Shown: piece by piece, positions 39,821-49,153 of the stretch | How the letters are laid out: each line of letters begins with the position of its first letter | Position numbering within the stretch: the stretch's first letter is position 1 | The notes under the pieces: model-generated | The model's input: only the letters and a program-made list of their open reading frames with translations | Told to the model about the DNA's origin: nothing | Database searches by the model: none | Position numbers and translations under genes: made by a program | Source of the DNA: Domibacillus robiginosus | Lineage (GTDB): Bacteria; Bacillota; Bacilli; Bacillales; Domibacillaceae | Length of the DNA: 64,000 bases | Direction: 5' to 3' | Assembly (NCBI RefSeq): GCF_000966195.1 | Contig: NZ_LAHL01000013.1 | Span: 124,001 to 188,000 of the forward strand

Positions 39821-40741
39821 TTAATAAATTCGATCTTGCGGACGAAGCTTTTCAATAGGTGCAAATACATCAAGATGACGGTACAAGTTTTCGAAGTCAG
39901 CCGGGATTTCCCCACCGAGCTCTCCGTCAAGATTAATAAGCAGCGGATCCGCAGACTGAACGTGAATCCGCTTTGCTTTTGTATAAATAACATGAGGATC
40001 ATTTAAATGATCTCCTCGAAGGGCCAGACTTGCAATCCGGATAAATTCTGCCAGATTGGTTTTCTTTAAAATAATGAGTGTAAACAATCCATCGTTAACC
40101 GATGAATCAGGGGCCAGCTTCTCAAAACCGCCGACAGAATTCGTGAGCCCAATCAGGAAAAGAAGAGACTCCCCTTCAAACACTTCACCGTCATATTCAA
40201 TTCTGAGATCCGTTGGCTTGATCGAAGGAAGCATCTCGATGCCTTTTAAATAATAAGCGAGCTGCCCAAGCATTGTCTTCAGCTTGCTGGGTACTTCATA
40301 CGTAAGCTCCGTTAAACGTCCGCCACCCGCAATATTAATGAAATAACGATCATTCATGCGCCCAACGTCTACCGGAATCGTTTCACCCGCTGTGATGACG
40401 TCAATGGCGCCTTGAATGTCACGCGGTATATGCAATGCACGGGCAAAGTCGTTTGTTGTACCCATGGGAATAACGCCAAATTTCGGGCGATGTTCTTGTC
40501 CGGCAAGGCCGTTCACCACTTCATTTAATGTTCCATCACCACCTGCGGCAATCACGACATCAAATTTCCGTTCCGAGGCAATTCGCGCCGCTTCGGTCGC
40601 ATCCCCTTCCCCTGTCGTTGCATGCGCAGATGTTTCATACCCGGCTCTTTCAAGCTTTTCGAGCGCTTCCGGCAAATGCTTGCGGAAGAGCTCGCGTCCG
40701 GAGGTTGGATTGTAAATAATTCGTGCTCGTTTCGTCATCAT
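39821..40741 (-). CDS. dgkB: diacylglycerol kinase
   Basis: 306-residue soluble lipid kinase that phosphorylates diacylglycerol released by lipoteichoic acid synthesis, returning it to phosphatidic acid. RIIYNPTSGRELFRKHLPEA at the N-terminus, the nucleotide loop VIAAGGDGTLNEVVNGLAG, and GVIPMGTTNDFARAL are the DagK signatures. In B. subtilis dgkB lies in the same neighbourhood as gatCAB and yefA. The start is ATG 40741 or the next codon. Confidence 0.92.
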   Translation of the reverse strand: MMTKRARIIYNPTSGRELFRKHLPEALEKLERAGYETSAHATTGEGDATEAARIASERKFDVVIAAGGDGTLNEVVNGLAGQEHRPKFGVIPMGTTNDFARALHIPRDIQGAIDVITAGETIPVDVGRMNDRYFINIAGGGRLTELTYEVPSKLKTMLGQLAYYLKGIEMLPSIKPTDLRIEYDGEVFEGESLLFLIGLTNSVGGFEKLAPDSSVNDGLFTLIILKKTNLAEFIRIASLALRGDHLNDPHVIYTKAKRIHVQSADPLLINLDGELGGEIPADFENLYRHLDVFAPIEKLRPQDRIY

Positions 40742-40758
40742 TATCCCAGTCTTTCTGC

Positions 40759-41322
40759 TTAATATAATCGTTCCGCAAGTGTCGTTTTAAGGCTGCGGTA
40801 TATCTCCTGCCAGATGGCCTCATCCGTCCGGTAGGTTTCAGTCAGCGCTTCGATCATATCGCGGCTTTTTTTCTCGAAATCTTCATGATCACGCGGTGGA
40901 AGTGATGAACGGTATTGCGTCACCATCTCCTGTACAGCGGGAGCACGCGGTCCCCATACCGCCTGTTCCGTTCCTTCTTCATCTATGAAAATAAAAATGG
41001 GAATTGCCCGCGATGTACCGTTTGTTAAATATTGGTCCATTAGTTCCAGGTTTTCATCACGATGCAGCATCCTGACGTCCATGTCCGCTGCTTTTGTCAT
41101 GGCAAGCAAAATTGGTATATTTACCATGGCATCACCGCACCAGTCTTCCGTCAGGACAATAACACGCCAGTTAGCTTCTTTTACTTTATGAATAAGAGAA
41201 GCTTCTTCACTGGATAAATGAAAATTTTTTAATACATAAAGAAGATTTTCTTTATGCTTCGACATATTGTTTATATATTCTTCAGGTGTCAGTCCTTTTT
41301 CAAACCATTCCTGCAGATTCAT
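40759..41322 (-). CDS. thioredoxin-fold family protein with single active-site Cys
   Basis: 187-residue protein with a thioredoxin-like core. VIVLTEDWCGDAMVNIPIL places one Cys where thioredoxins have CxxC (here C-G-D-A), followed by VRMLHRDENLELMDQY, and the cis-Pro type loop SRAIPIFIFIDEEG. The missing second Cys argues against a dithiol reductase; a monothiol or binding role is more likely. 17 nt separate it from dgkB downstream. No specific partner known. Confidence 0.75.
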   Translation of the reverse strand: MNLQEWFEKGLTPEEYINNMSKHKENLLYVLKNFHLSSEEASLIHKVKEANWRVIVLTEDWCGDAMVNIPILLAMTKAADMDVRMLHRDENLELMDQYLTNGTSRAIPIFIFIDEEGTEQAVWGPRAPAVQEMVTQYRSSLPPRDHEDFEKKSRDMIEALTETYRTDEAIWQEIYRSLKTTLAERLY

Positions 41323-41400
41323 TTTTCGTTCCTCCGTTGCGGATTTTCAAAACATCCTACCCTCCATTATGCACAAAAACTACCGATTTGACAAAATCGG

Positions 41401-41429
41401 TTGATTTCATACAGGTACAATTCTATAAT
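41401..41429 (+). promoter_or_regulatory. argCBD promoter
   Basis: TTGATT (41401-41406), 17-bp spacer, TATAAT (41424-41429). The AT-rich stretch that follows (41436-41475, with GAATGAACTTATAATTATTA) may hold a degenerate ARG box, but no clear palindrome is seen. Confidence 0.7.
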
Positions 41430-41489
41430 AAAAAAGAATGAACTTATAATTATTAATAAATATAAATAAAAATACAAAGGAGTTTTCCT

Positions 41490-42527
41490 ATGAAAGCATC
41501 AGTTATTGGCGCTTCCGGCTACGGAGGAATTGAACTTATACGTCTTTTATCCAATCATCCACAATTTGAGCTTCATGCTGTTTATTCATCCAGTAAAGAT
41601 GGTGTCCCCGTCACAGAAGAATATCCGCATCTTGCCGAGATTTGCCCGCTTCCATTAACAAAGATCGATACAGAAGCAATCAAGCAGGAGTCAGACGTTG
41701 TATTTTTAGCTGTGCCATCCGGCGCTGCAGCCTCACTTGCTCCGAAGCTTGCAGGCGGACGGGCTAAAGTAGTTGATTTATCGGGCGATCTTCGTTTAAA
41801 AGAAACAGAAGATTATAAAAAATGGTACAAGAAAGAACCGGCACCAAAAGATTTTATCGCAGATGCCGTATACGGTCTGACAGAATGGAACCGTGAAAAT
41901 ATTAAAGCAGCGAAGGTTTTATCCAATCCAGGCTGTTACCCGACTGCGACGCTTTTAGGGCTTGCTCCCGCTGTGCAAAACGGTGTAATTGATATGAAAA
42001 ATATTATTATTGATGCTAAATCCGGTGTATCGGGTGCTGGACGCGGCCTGTCTCCTCTTGTTCATTTTGCGGAAATGAATGATAACTTCCGTATTTACAA
42101 AGTAAATGAACATCAGCATATTCCTGAAATCGAACAGCAGCTTTCCTGGTGGAACGACGCTGCCGCTCCTATTACATTTTCTACACATCTTCTGCCAGTC
42201 TCACGCGGCATCATGGCAACGATGTATGCACCGCTCACACGTAGTATGACAACAGAAGAAGCACACGCTCTTTATGCCGACACGTACAAAAACGACCCGT
42301 TTGTGCGCGTCCGTCCAGTAAAGCAGTTCCCTGGCATTAAAGAAGTTGCTGGTTCGAATTTCTGTGATATTTCCGTTGATGTGGATACACGGACAAATCG
42401 CCTTGTGATTGTATCCGTGATCGACAATTTAGTAAAAGGGGCAGCGGGACAAGCCGTTCAAAATGCAAATATTATGTTTGGATTTGAGGAAACGGCCGGG
42501 CTTAAAGGCCTCCCGATGTATCCATAA
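41490..42527 (+). CDS. argC: N-acetyl-gamma-glutamyl-phosphate reductase
   Basis: 345-residue NADPH enzyme of arginine synthesis (third step). SVIGASGYGGIELIRLLSNHP binds the nucleotide (given through its GASGYGG core); SNPGCYPTATLLGLAP carries the active-site Cys; HLLPVSRGIMATMY follows. First gene of argCBD, AAAGGAG before the ATG, 12 nt before argB. Confidence 0.96.
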   Translation: MKASVIGASGYGGIELIRLLSNHPQFELHAVYSSSKDGVPVTEEYPHLAEICPLPLTKIDTEAIKQESDVVFLAVPSGAAASLAPKLAGGRAKVVDLSGDLRLKETEDYKKWYKKEPAPKDFIADAVYGLTEWNRENIKAAKVLSNPGCYPTATLLGLAPAVQNGVIDMKNIIIDAKSGVSGAGRGLSPLVHFAEMNDNFRIYKVNEHQHIPEIEQQLSWWNDAAAPITFSTHLLPVSRGIMATMYAPLTRSMTTEEAHALYADTYKNDPFVRVRPVKQFPGIKEVAGSNFCDISVDVDTRTNRLVIVSVIDNLVKGAAGQAVQNANIMFGFEETAGLKGLPMYP

Positions 42528-42539
42528 AGGAGGAGAACA

Positions 42540-43304
42540 ATGAAAACCGTAGTCGTAAAGTGCGGCGGCAGTGTTTTAAAAGAATTGTCGCAAAGCTTTT
42601 TTGACAGCATGAAGGCGTTGATTGCAGACGGATACAAAATTGTATTTGTTCATGGGGGCGGTCCGGAAATTAATGCTATGCTGGAAAAAATGGATGTAAA
42701 AAGTGAATTTAAAAACGGCCTGCGCGTTACATCAGAGGAAGTGCTTCAGGCGGCAGAGCTTGTTCTTTCTGGAAGCATGAATCGGAAGCTGGTTCGTATG
42801 CTTGCATCACAAGGTATTCCAGCTATCGGTGTACAGTCAAGCGATCAGGGGATTCTTGAGGCCGACTTTATCAACCAGGAAGAGCTCGGTTTTGTCGGCG
42901 ACGTGACAGCTGTTAACAAAGAAGTGCTCCAGCTGTTCCTTGGAGCTGGCCTTCTTCCCGTTCTGACACCGATTGCGAAGGGACCGGACGGAACGGTGCT
43001 GAATGTAAATGCAGACCATGCGGCAGGTGCGGCTGCTTATGCTCTTGCAGCTGACCACCTTCTTATGGTGACAGACGTGCCCGGTGTTTTAAAAGATGGT
43101 GAACTAATTCCATCTCTCACTGCTTCCCAGACAAATGAGCTCATTGATTCTGGTGTTATCAGCGGCGGGATGATTCCAAAGGTTCATACCGCCTTGAAAG
43201 CACTCGAAAGCTGCGGACATGTTCATATTGTCTCCGGCAAGAAGCCGTTCTACGAAAACGAAACTTGGCATGGCACTTTATTTCAAAAGGAGGAAACGGT
43301 ATGA
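42540..43304 (+). CDS. argB: acetylglutamate kinase
   Basis: 254-residue amino-acid kinase (second step of arginine synthesis). VVKCGGSVL and FVHGGGPEINAML are the ATP and substrate loops; VLNVNADHAAGAAA and DVPGVLKDGELI complete the family pattern. Its stop overlaps the argD start (ATGA). The short form lacks the N-terminal helix typical of strongly arginine-inhibited enzymes, so feedback is probably elsewhere. Confidence 0.95.
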   Translation: MKTVVVKCGGSVLKELSQSFFDSMKALIADGYKIVFVHGGGPEINAMLEKMDVKSEFKNGLRVTSEEVLQAAELVLSGSMNRKLVRMLASQGIPAIGVQSSDQGILEADFINQEELGFVGDVTAVNKEVLQLFLGAGLLPVLTPIAKGPDGTVLNVNADHAAGAAAYALAADHLLMVTDVPGVLKDGELIPSLTASQTNELIDSGVISGGMIPKVHTALKALESCGHVHIVSGKKPFYENETWHGTLFQKEETV

Positions 43305-44440
43305 GTCATTTATTTCCTACATACGCGAGATGGGATGTTACACCCGTCAAAGCAAAAGGCTCTTATTTAACAGCAAAAGACGGCAAGGACTATTTAGATT
43401 TTACATCTGGCATCAGCGTATGCAACCTTGGCCATGCACCGGATAATGTCAAAACAGCAGTTGAAGAGCAGTTAAACCAGTTCTGGCATACGTCAAATTT
43501 GTTTCAAATTGAGCTGCAGGAAGAAGTAGCAAAGCAGCTGGCAGATGCATCCGGGCTTGATCTTGTGTTTTTCGGAAACAGCGGCGCTGAAGCAAATGAA
43601 GCAGCTATAAAGCTCGCTCGCAAATCAACTGGCCGGACAAAAGTGATTACATTCGTTGATTCATTCCATGGCCGCACTTTTGCCACGATGGCGGCGACCG
43701 GACAGGACAAAATTAAAACCGGCTTCGGCCCGATGCTCGAATCATTTGAGTATGTGACGATGAATGATCTTGATTCCTTGACAGCTGCCCTTGATAACAA
43801 TACAGCAGCTGTTATGTTTGAAGTGATTCAAGGTGAAGGCGGTATTAATGAAGGAAATGCAGACTTTTTAAAGAAAGCCGAAGAACTGGCTCATCAAAAC
43901 GGCTCTCTTGTGATTATTGATGAAATCCAGACAGGAATCGGCCGTACCGGAAAGCCCTTTGCTTTTCAGCATATCGGCTTGAACCCGGATATTATCTCGG
44001 TTGCAAAAGGAATTGCAAGCGGCTTCCCTCTCGGTGCGATTATCGGTAAAGCGTCCCTTGCCGAAGCGTTCTCTGCTGGTTCACACGGCTCGACATTCGG
44101 CGGCAACCCGGTCGCGCTTGCAGCGGCCAAAGAAACATTGAACACCATTTTCGATGAATCCTTTTTAGCCGACGTGATGAAAAAAGGCGAACTGATTCAC
44201 TCGCTGCTACAAGAAGCACTGGAAGAGAATCCTGCTTTTAAAAAGCTAAAGGGACGCGGCTTAATGGTAGGTATTGAGCTGAATGAAGAAGCGGGGCCGT
44301 TTTTAGCCAAAGCGCGTGAACAAAACCTGCTTATTTTAACAGCCGGAACCCACGTAATCCGCCTTCTTCCGCCTCTTACCGTAACAGAGGATGAAATTAA
44401 AACAGCTGTGAACGTGATTGCCAATATTTTAACCAATTAA
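43301..44440 (+). CDS. argD: acetylornithine aminotransferase
   Basis: 379-residue class III PLP aminotransferase (fourth step of arginine synthesis). GNSGAEANEAAIKLARK, FHGRTFATMAATGQ, IDEIQTGIGRTGKPFAF, and the PLP Lys in ISVAKGIASGFPLGAI. The ATG at 43301 follows AAGGAGGAAA; it overlaps argB by 4 bp. Ends at a terminator that repeat element copy 3 has split. Confidence 0.95.
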   Translation: MSHLFPTYARWDVTPVKAKGSYLTAKDGKDYLDFTSGISVCNLGHAPDNVKTAVEEQLNQFWHTSNLFQIELQEEVAKQLADASGLDLVFFGNSGAEANEAAIKLARKSTGRTKVITFVDSFHGRTFATMAATGQDKIKTGFGPMLESFEYVTMNDLDSLTAALDNNTAAVMFEVIQGEGGINEGNADFLKKAEELAHQNGSLVIIDEIQTGIGRTGKPFAFQHIGLNPDIISVAKGIASGFPLGAIIGKASLAEAFSAGSHGSTFGGNPVALAAAKETLNTIFDESFLADVMKKGELIHSLLQEALEENPAFKKLKGRGLMVGIELNEEAGPFLAKAREQNLLILTAGTHVIRLLPPLTVTEDEIKTAVNVIANILTN

Positions 44441-44469
44441 AAAAGCGGTCTCCATCCGGAGACCGCTTT
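44439..44469. terminator. argD/esterase terminator hairpin, left copy
   Basis: AAGCGGTCTCC-ATCC-GGAGACCGCTT (44443-44468) directly after the argD stop. A second, base-for-base identical copy of these 26 bases lies at 44812-44837. Confidence 0.9.
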
Positions 44470-44810
44470 AGTGTATAGACAAAGTCTTTTGCTTTTAAAA
44501 GAGAGCCGATAAGTGAAGCCTGTCGGACTTCACTAAGTGGTGTTGCAGATCAACAAGCAAGGACTGATTAGACCTTTTCTCTTTTTTAAACTGAAAGATA
44601 CGACATTGCTCGCTCCATACAATCTTGTCGCAAGCGACTTGGCGGCGGGAGGGCAGCGCAGACTCCTATGGGACGAGCGGGCAGCTGAGACCGGTGGAGC
44701 CGCAGGCGGAGTCGGGCTCAGCGCCTGCCCCATGGAAAGCGGAGCTGCCTGAACGCCGCTGATCCACTCCATTTATGTGCACGGTCATCTATATAATTTG
44801 CCTACAGTCT
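44470..44810 (+). mobile_element. terminator-associated repeat element, copy 3 (341 bp)
   Basis: Ends AGTGTATAGACAAAG and, inverted, AGACTGTAGGCAAATT. Same internal blocks and order as the other copies, with the full GC-rich module (44640-44760) whose arms (GGGCAGCTGAGACC with GGGCTCAGCGCCTGCCC, GGCGGCG with CGCCGC) can fold on each other. Position 44512-44534 holds AGTGAAGCCTGTCGG-ACTTCACT, a remnant of the nested element seen complete in copy 2. No credible coding. Confidence 0.9.
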
Positions 44811-44811
44811 G

Positions 44812-44841
44812 AAGCGGTCTCCATCCGGAGACCGCTTTTTA
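44812..44841. terminator. argD/esterase terminator hairpin, right copy
   Basis: AAGCGGTCTCC-ATCC-GGAGACCGCTT then TTT. The esterase stop codon (44839-44841) lies in its T tract. Confidence 0.9.
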
Positions 44842-45612
44842 CAATACCTTTCGAAATGCCGACTGTTTTCGGATAGTTTCTTCAATAAATGCAGCGGCTT
44901 CTTCTACAATGCGTCCCGCATCATGATCCATGGTGGCTACATGGTAAGAATTCGGCAGCGTGACGATTTTCTTTTGCTTGGATGAAATCGCCTGGTAAAT
45001 AAACGATGTATTCTCCGGCGGCACGACGTGATCTATTGCTGATTTAATGCAAAGCGCCGGAACGCGGACACGGTGCAGTACGCCCGGCACCTCTTTCATC
45101 AGCTTTTGAAGCTCGCGGACAGAAGCAACAGGCGCTTCCTCGTACGTGATTTCATGGACACCGTCTTTTTTTATATCCGGCGCTCCTTCCGGGATAAAAC
45201 GAGGAGCCGGATCATGCTGCAAGTAATCAAGTGACGGCAATGTAAGAGCTGCATTAATCGTAATAATACCCTCAATATCCTGATGAGCGGCCGCAAATTT
45301 AAGCGTCAGTGTACCGCCCATGGACTGGCCCATTAAGAAAATACGCTTGCCGCGCTTTTTCAAAAAACGATAAGCATTTGAATAGCTATGATACCAATCT
45401 TCACGTGTACATGCTTCCATTTCCTCCTGGTGCGTGCCATGCCCCTTCAGCCGTGGAGCAATAACCGAAAAACCTTTTTGGTTCAACGCTTCTGCTACCG
45501 CCTGGACACTTTGCGGCGTACCAATAAATCCATGGGAAAGAACGATACCGATTTCGTTTCCTTCTAAATAAAATGATTCAGCACCTGGGATAACAGTATA
45601 TTCTTCGCTCAT
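44839..45612 (-). CDS. carboxylesterase (Est30/monoacylglycerol lipase-like)
   Basis: 257-residue alpha/beta hydrolase. GIVLSHGFIGTPQSV is the oxyanion segment; RLKGHGTHQEEME a family mark of Est30-type esterases; nucleophile Ser in LMGQSMGGTLTLKF; Asp in IKSAIDHVVPPENT; His in LPNSYHVATMDHD. No signal peptide. Probably cleaves short- and medium-chain esters. The ATG at 45612 follows CGGAGGCC. Divergent from nothing; it reads toward argD and shares its terminator. Confidence 0.85.
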   Translation of the reverse strand: MSEEYTVIPGAESFYLEGNEIGIVLSHGFIGTPQSVQAVAEALNQKGFSVIAPRLKGHGTHQEEMEACTREDWYHSYSNAYRFLKKRGKRIFLMGQSMGGTLTLKFAAAHQDIEGIITINAALTLPSLDYLQHDPAPRFIPEGAPDIKKDGVHEITYEEAPVASVRELQKLMKEVPGVLHRVRVPALCIKSAIDHVVPPENTSFIYQAISSKQKKIVTLPNSYHVATMDHDAGRIVEEAAAFIEETIRKQSAFRKVL

Positions 45613-45740
45613 GATCCGGCCTCCGTTTAATTCCGATTATTTTTATAAGATATATATACTTTAAAGGATCTTATCCGACAAGTCAAGTTGGAATTAACCC
45701 AAAAAGAAAGCCATTCTTTTGAAAATACAGCTAAATTCCA

Positions 45741-45777
45741 TATAAAAATGGCGCGATTGAACTCCAATCGCGCCATT
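45741..45777 (-). terminator. gatB terminator
   Basis: AATGGCGCGATTG-GAGTT-CAATCGCGCCATT followed by TTTATAT on the minus strand. Confidence 0.9.
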
Positions 45778-45792
45778 CTGTCTGATCAATTA

Positions 45793-47220
45793 TTATCTTT
45801 TTTGAATTTCTTCTGCAAGCAGCTTATTGATCGCCTGCGGATTCGCCTGTCCTTTGGACGCTTTCATAATTTGTCCAACAAGGAAGCCGATCGCTTTTTT
45901 CTTGCCTTCTTTAAAGTCAGCAATAGACTGCGGGTTCGCGTCTAAAGCGTCGTTTACAAATTTTAAAAGCGCTGATTCGTCAGAAATTTGCACAAGGCCT
46001 TTTTCTTTTACAATCGCTTCGGCATCGCCGCCGTTTTCAATAATTTCTTTAAATACGGTTTTAGCAATTTTAGAAGAGATGGTTCCTTCTTCAAGCAATT
46101 TGATCATGCCAGCAAGGTTCTCTGGTGTCAGCTTCGTTTGAGCCAGCTCTTTGTTCTCTGCATTCAAGTACGCCGGCACTTCGCCCATCATCCAGTTGGA
46201 AGCAAGTTTTGCGGCTGCACCGGCTGCTACTGTTGCTTCAAAGAAATCAGCAATTTCCTTTGACATCGTCAAAATTTTCGCGTCATGTGCTGGCAGTCCA
46301 AGCTCTTCCATATAACGCTTTTTGCGTGCATCTGGAAGCTCTGGAATCGATGCGCGGACACGTTCTTTCCATTCGTCGTCAATGTAAACTGGAAGCAGAT
46401 CCGGTTCTGGGAAGTAACGGTAGTCATCTGATCCTTCTTTTACACGCATCAAAATGGTTTTGCCTGTTGATTCATCAAAGCGGCGTGTTTCCTGCTCTAC
46501 TTTTCCGCCTGAAGATATAACCTCTGCCTGGCGTTTTTCTTCATACTCAAGCCCTTTGCGCACAAAGTTAAAAGAGTTTAAGTTTTTCAATTCTGTTCTG
46601 GTTCCAAATTCATCCTGTCCAAATGGGCGGATTGAAATGTTCGCGTCACAGCGAAGCGATCCCTCTTCCATTTTACAGTCGGATACTTCTGTGTACTGGA
46701 TGATCGCTTTTAATTTTTCCAAGAATGCATACGCTTCTTCTGGCGTGCGGATATCCGGCTCTGATACGATTTCTACAAGCGGTGTTCCCTGACGGTTGTA
46801 ATCGCAAAGGGAATGCTTGCCGGCATGCGTCAGCTTACCCGCATCTTCTTCTAAATGAAGACGCGTGATGCCGATGCGTTTCGTTTCACCGTTTACTTCG
46901 ATTTCGACCCAGCCGTGTTCGCCGATCGGCTTATCATTTTGTGATATCTGGTACGCTTTCGGATTGTCTGGATAAAAATAATTTTTCCGGTCCCAAATGG
47001 ATTCCTCAGCGATTTCGCAATTGATGGCCATAGCCGCTTTCATGGCAAATTCAACCGCTTTGTTATTCATCACCGGTAAAACGCCCGGATATCCAAGGTC
47101 AATCACTGTTGTATTTGTATTTGGCTCCGCACCGAAATGGGCCGGGGCCGATGAAAAGATTTTCGAGTTTGTTTTTAATTCAACGTGGACTTCAAGTCCG
47201 ATTACCGTTTCAAATTGCAC
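45793..47220 (-). CDS. gatB: aspartyl/glutamyl-tRNA amidotransferase subunit B
   Basis: 475-residue subunit that holds and phosphorylates the Glu- or Asp-tRNA for amidation. [20 protein letters not shown] at the start, [18 protein letters not shown], and the C-terminal YqeY-like domain ending [12 protein letters not shown]. Last gene of gatCAB, as in B. subtilis. With GlnRS present at 3.6 kb, its essential product may be Asn-tRNA or Gln-tRNA or both. Confidence 0.96.
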   Translation of the reverse strand: MQFETVIGLEVHVELKTNSKIFSSAPAHFGAEPNTNTTVIDLGYPGVLPVMNNKAVEFAMKAAMAINCEIAEESIWDRKNYFYPDNPKAYQISQNDKPIGEHGWVEIEVNGETKRIGITRLHLEEDAGKLTHAGKHSLCDYNRQGTPLVEIVSEPDIRTPEEAYAFLEKLKAIIQYTEVSDCKMEEGSLRCDANISIRPFGQDEFGTRTELKNLNSFNFVRKGLEYEEKRQAEVISSGGKVEQETRRFDESTGKTILMRVKEGSDDYRYFPEPDLLPVYIDDEWKERVRASIPELPDARKKRYMEELGLPAHDAKILTMSKEIADFFEATVAAGAAAKLASNWMMGEVPAYLNAENKELAQTKLTPENLAGMIKLLEEGTISSKIAKTVFKEIIENGGDAEAIVKEKGLVQISDESALLKFVNDALDANPQSIADFKEGKKKAIGFLVGQIMKASKGQANPQAINKLLAEEIQKR

Positions 47221-47234
47221 AGGTGGTCCCTCCT

Positions 47235-48683
47235 TTACAGCTTCGGCTTTTCTTTATGGAAATCAGTTGCCTGCTCGTACGCATGGGCAACACGGTATAC
47301 GTTCTTTTCATCAAAGTGGCGTCCAATAATCTGCAGGCCAAGCGGCAAACCGTTTTCTGCAAATCCGCAAGGAACAGAAATACCCGGCACCCCTGCAAGG
47401 TTTACTGGGATCGTTAAAATATCATTTGCATACATTGTTAACGGATCATCAATGATTTCCCCGATTTTAAACGCCGGTGTTGGTGTTGTTGGGCCAATGA
47501 TGACGTCGTAGTTTTCAAGCACATCTTCAAAATCTTTTTTAATCAGCGTGCGAACCTGCTGCGCTTTCTTATAGTACGCATCATAATAGCCTGAGCTTAA
47601 CGCAAATGTACCAAGCATGATACGGCGTTTTACTTCGTCACCGAATCCTTCTGCACGTGTTTTTTTGTACAAATCGATTAAGTTTTCTGCACCTTCTGCG
47701 CGGTAACCGTAGCGGATACCGTCAAAACGGGCCAGGTTGGATGATGCTTCTGATGACGCCAGCAGGTAGTACGTGGCCACACCGTATTTTGAATGCGGAA
47801 GAGATACTTCTTCCCACGTAGCACCGAGACCTTCCAACACTTTCAGCGCTGCAAGAACAGACTGTCTTACCTCTTCTGAAACACCTTCTCCAAGGTATTC
47901 TTTCGGTACCGCAATGCGCAGGCCTTTAATGTCGCCTGTTAACCCGGCAGCAAAGTTTTCAGCCGGCACATTCGCAGAGGTTGAATCGTACGGATCAACC
48001 CCGACAATCGCTTCTAAAAGGTGTGCATTGTCTTCTACGTTGCGTGTAATCGGCCCAATCTGGTCAAGAGACGATGCAAAAGCAATCAAACCAAAGCGGG
48101 ATACACGTCCGTATGTAGGTTTCATGCCGACTACACCACAGAAAGAAGCCGGCTGGCGAATCGAGCCGCCTGTATCCGAGCCAAGTGAAAACGGTACTTC
48201 GCCTGCTGCAACAGCCGCAGCCGAGCCGCCTGATGAACCGCCTGGCACGTGAGCTAAATTCCATGGGTTGCGTGTTTTTTGGAAGCTTGAGTTTTCAGTT
48301 GATGACCCCATTGCAAATTCATCCATGTTCAATTTGCCGACAGTGATCGTTCCTGCTTCGCGAAGCTTATTGACCACAGTCGCGTCGTAAATCGGGTCAA
48401 AATTGTGAAGGATTTGGCTGGCAGCAGTTGTGCGGAGGCCTTTTGTCACAATATTGTCTTTTACGCCAATCGGAATCCCTGATAAAATACCGGTTTTCCC
48501 TGCAGCCTGCGCTTCTTCCGCCTGCTTGCGGGCATGCTCTTCATCTAATGCAAGAAATGCTTTTACATCTCCGTCTACAGCGGCGATGCGCTTGAATGAT
48601 TCATCCACGAGATCCGGAATTGATACTTCTTTTCTTTCGATCATCGATTGAATCTCGGTTAATTTGTGATCAAATAATGACAC
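47235..48683 (-). CDS. gatA: aspartyl/glutamyl-tRNA amidotransferase subunit A
   Basis: 482-residue amidase that releases ammonia from glutamine. The amidase signature holds the Lys-Ser-Ser triad: [14 protein letters not shown] with Lys, [15 protein letters not shown] and [18 protein letters not shown] with the two Ser. It starts with GTG at 48683 after GGAGGAGAG. 14 nt precede gatB. Confidence 0.96.
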   Translation of the reverse strand: MSLFDHKLTEIQSMIERKEVSIPDLVDESFKRIAAVDGDVKAFLALDEEHARKQAEEAQAAGKTGILSGIPIGVKDNIVTKGLRTTAASQILHNFDPIYDATVVNKLREAGTITVGKLNMDEFAMGSSTENSSFQKTRNPWNLAHVPGGSSGGSAAAVAAGEVPFSLGSDTGGSIRQPASFCGVVGMKPTYGRVSRFGLIAFASSLDQIGPITRNVEDNAHLLEAIVGVDPYDSTSANVPAENFAAGLTGDIKGLRIAVPKEYLGEGVSEEVRQSVLAALKVLEGLGATWEEVSLPHSKYGVATYYLLASSEASSNLARFDGIRYGYRAEGAENLIDLYKKTRAEGFGDEVKRRIMLGTFALSSGYYDAYYKKAQQVRTLIKKDFEDVLENYDVIIGPTTPTPAFKIGEIIDDPLTMYANDILTIPVNLAGVPGISVPCGFAENGLPLGLQIIGRHFDEKNVYRVAHAYEQATDFHKEKPKL

Positions 48684-48695
48684 GGTCTCTCCTCC

Positions 48696-48986
48696 TTACT
48701 CAATAATAGACGGAACCCGAATTTGGCCGTCCTGCTGATCCGGTGCATTTTTCAATACTTCTTCCCGGTCAAGTCCCGGTGCTGATTCGTCTTTTCGCAA
48801 TACATTCTTCATATTTAAAACGTGTGATGTCGGCTGCACGTTTGATGTATCGAGTTCATTCAGCTGCTCGGCAAATGTAATGATTGCATCGAGCTGTTCT
48901 GTAAATGTATGCACTTCTTCATCTGTAACGGCAAGGCGTGCCAAATGGGCCACGTGCCGGACTTGTTCTTCTGAAATTCGCGTCAA
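48696..48986 (-). CDS. gatC: aspartyl/glutamyl-tRNA amidotransferase subunit C
   Basis: 96-residue belt subunit that ties GatA to Gat[21 protein letters not shown] and [12 protein letters not shown] are typical. It starts with TTG at 48986 after GGAGGTGG. First gene of the gatCAB operon. Confidence 0.93.
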   Translation of the reverse strand: MTRISEEQVRHVAHLARLAVTDEEVHTFTEQLDAIITFAEQLNELDTSNVQPTSHVLNMKNVLRKDESAPGLDREEVLKNAPDQQDGQIRVPSIIE

Positions 48987-49064
48987 TGGAATCCACCTCC
49001 GTAAAAAATTTGTACGCTGTTAATTGCACAAAGTTTATTTTACCACGATTTCAGTCTGCGTGAA

Positions 49065-49100
49065 CAAAAAGAAGAACCGCCCTTCAAAATGAAGACGGCC
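49065..49100 (-). terminator. aceA terminator
   Basis: Minus strand GCCGTCTTCA-TTT-TGAAGGGCGGT followed by TCTTCTTTTTG, about 50 nt past the aceA stop. Confidence 0.7.
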
Positions 49101-49153
49101 CTCATCTATTTCGCATCCCCCAATGCAAGACAGATCCCTTTGTTCGTATCCGG

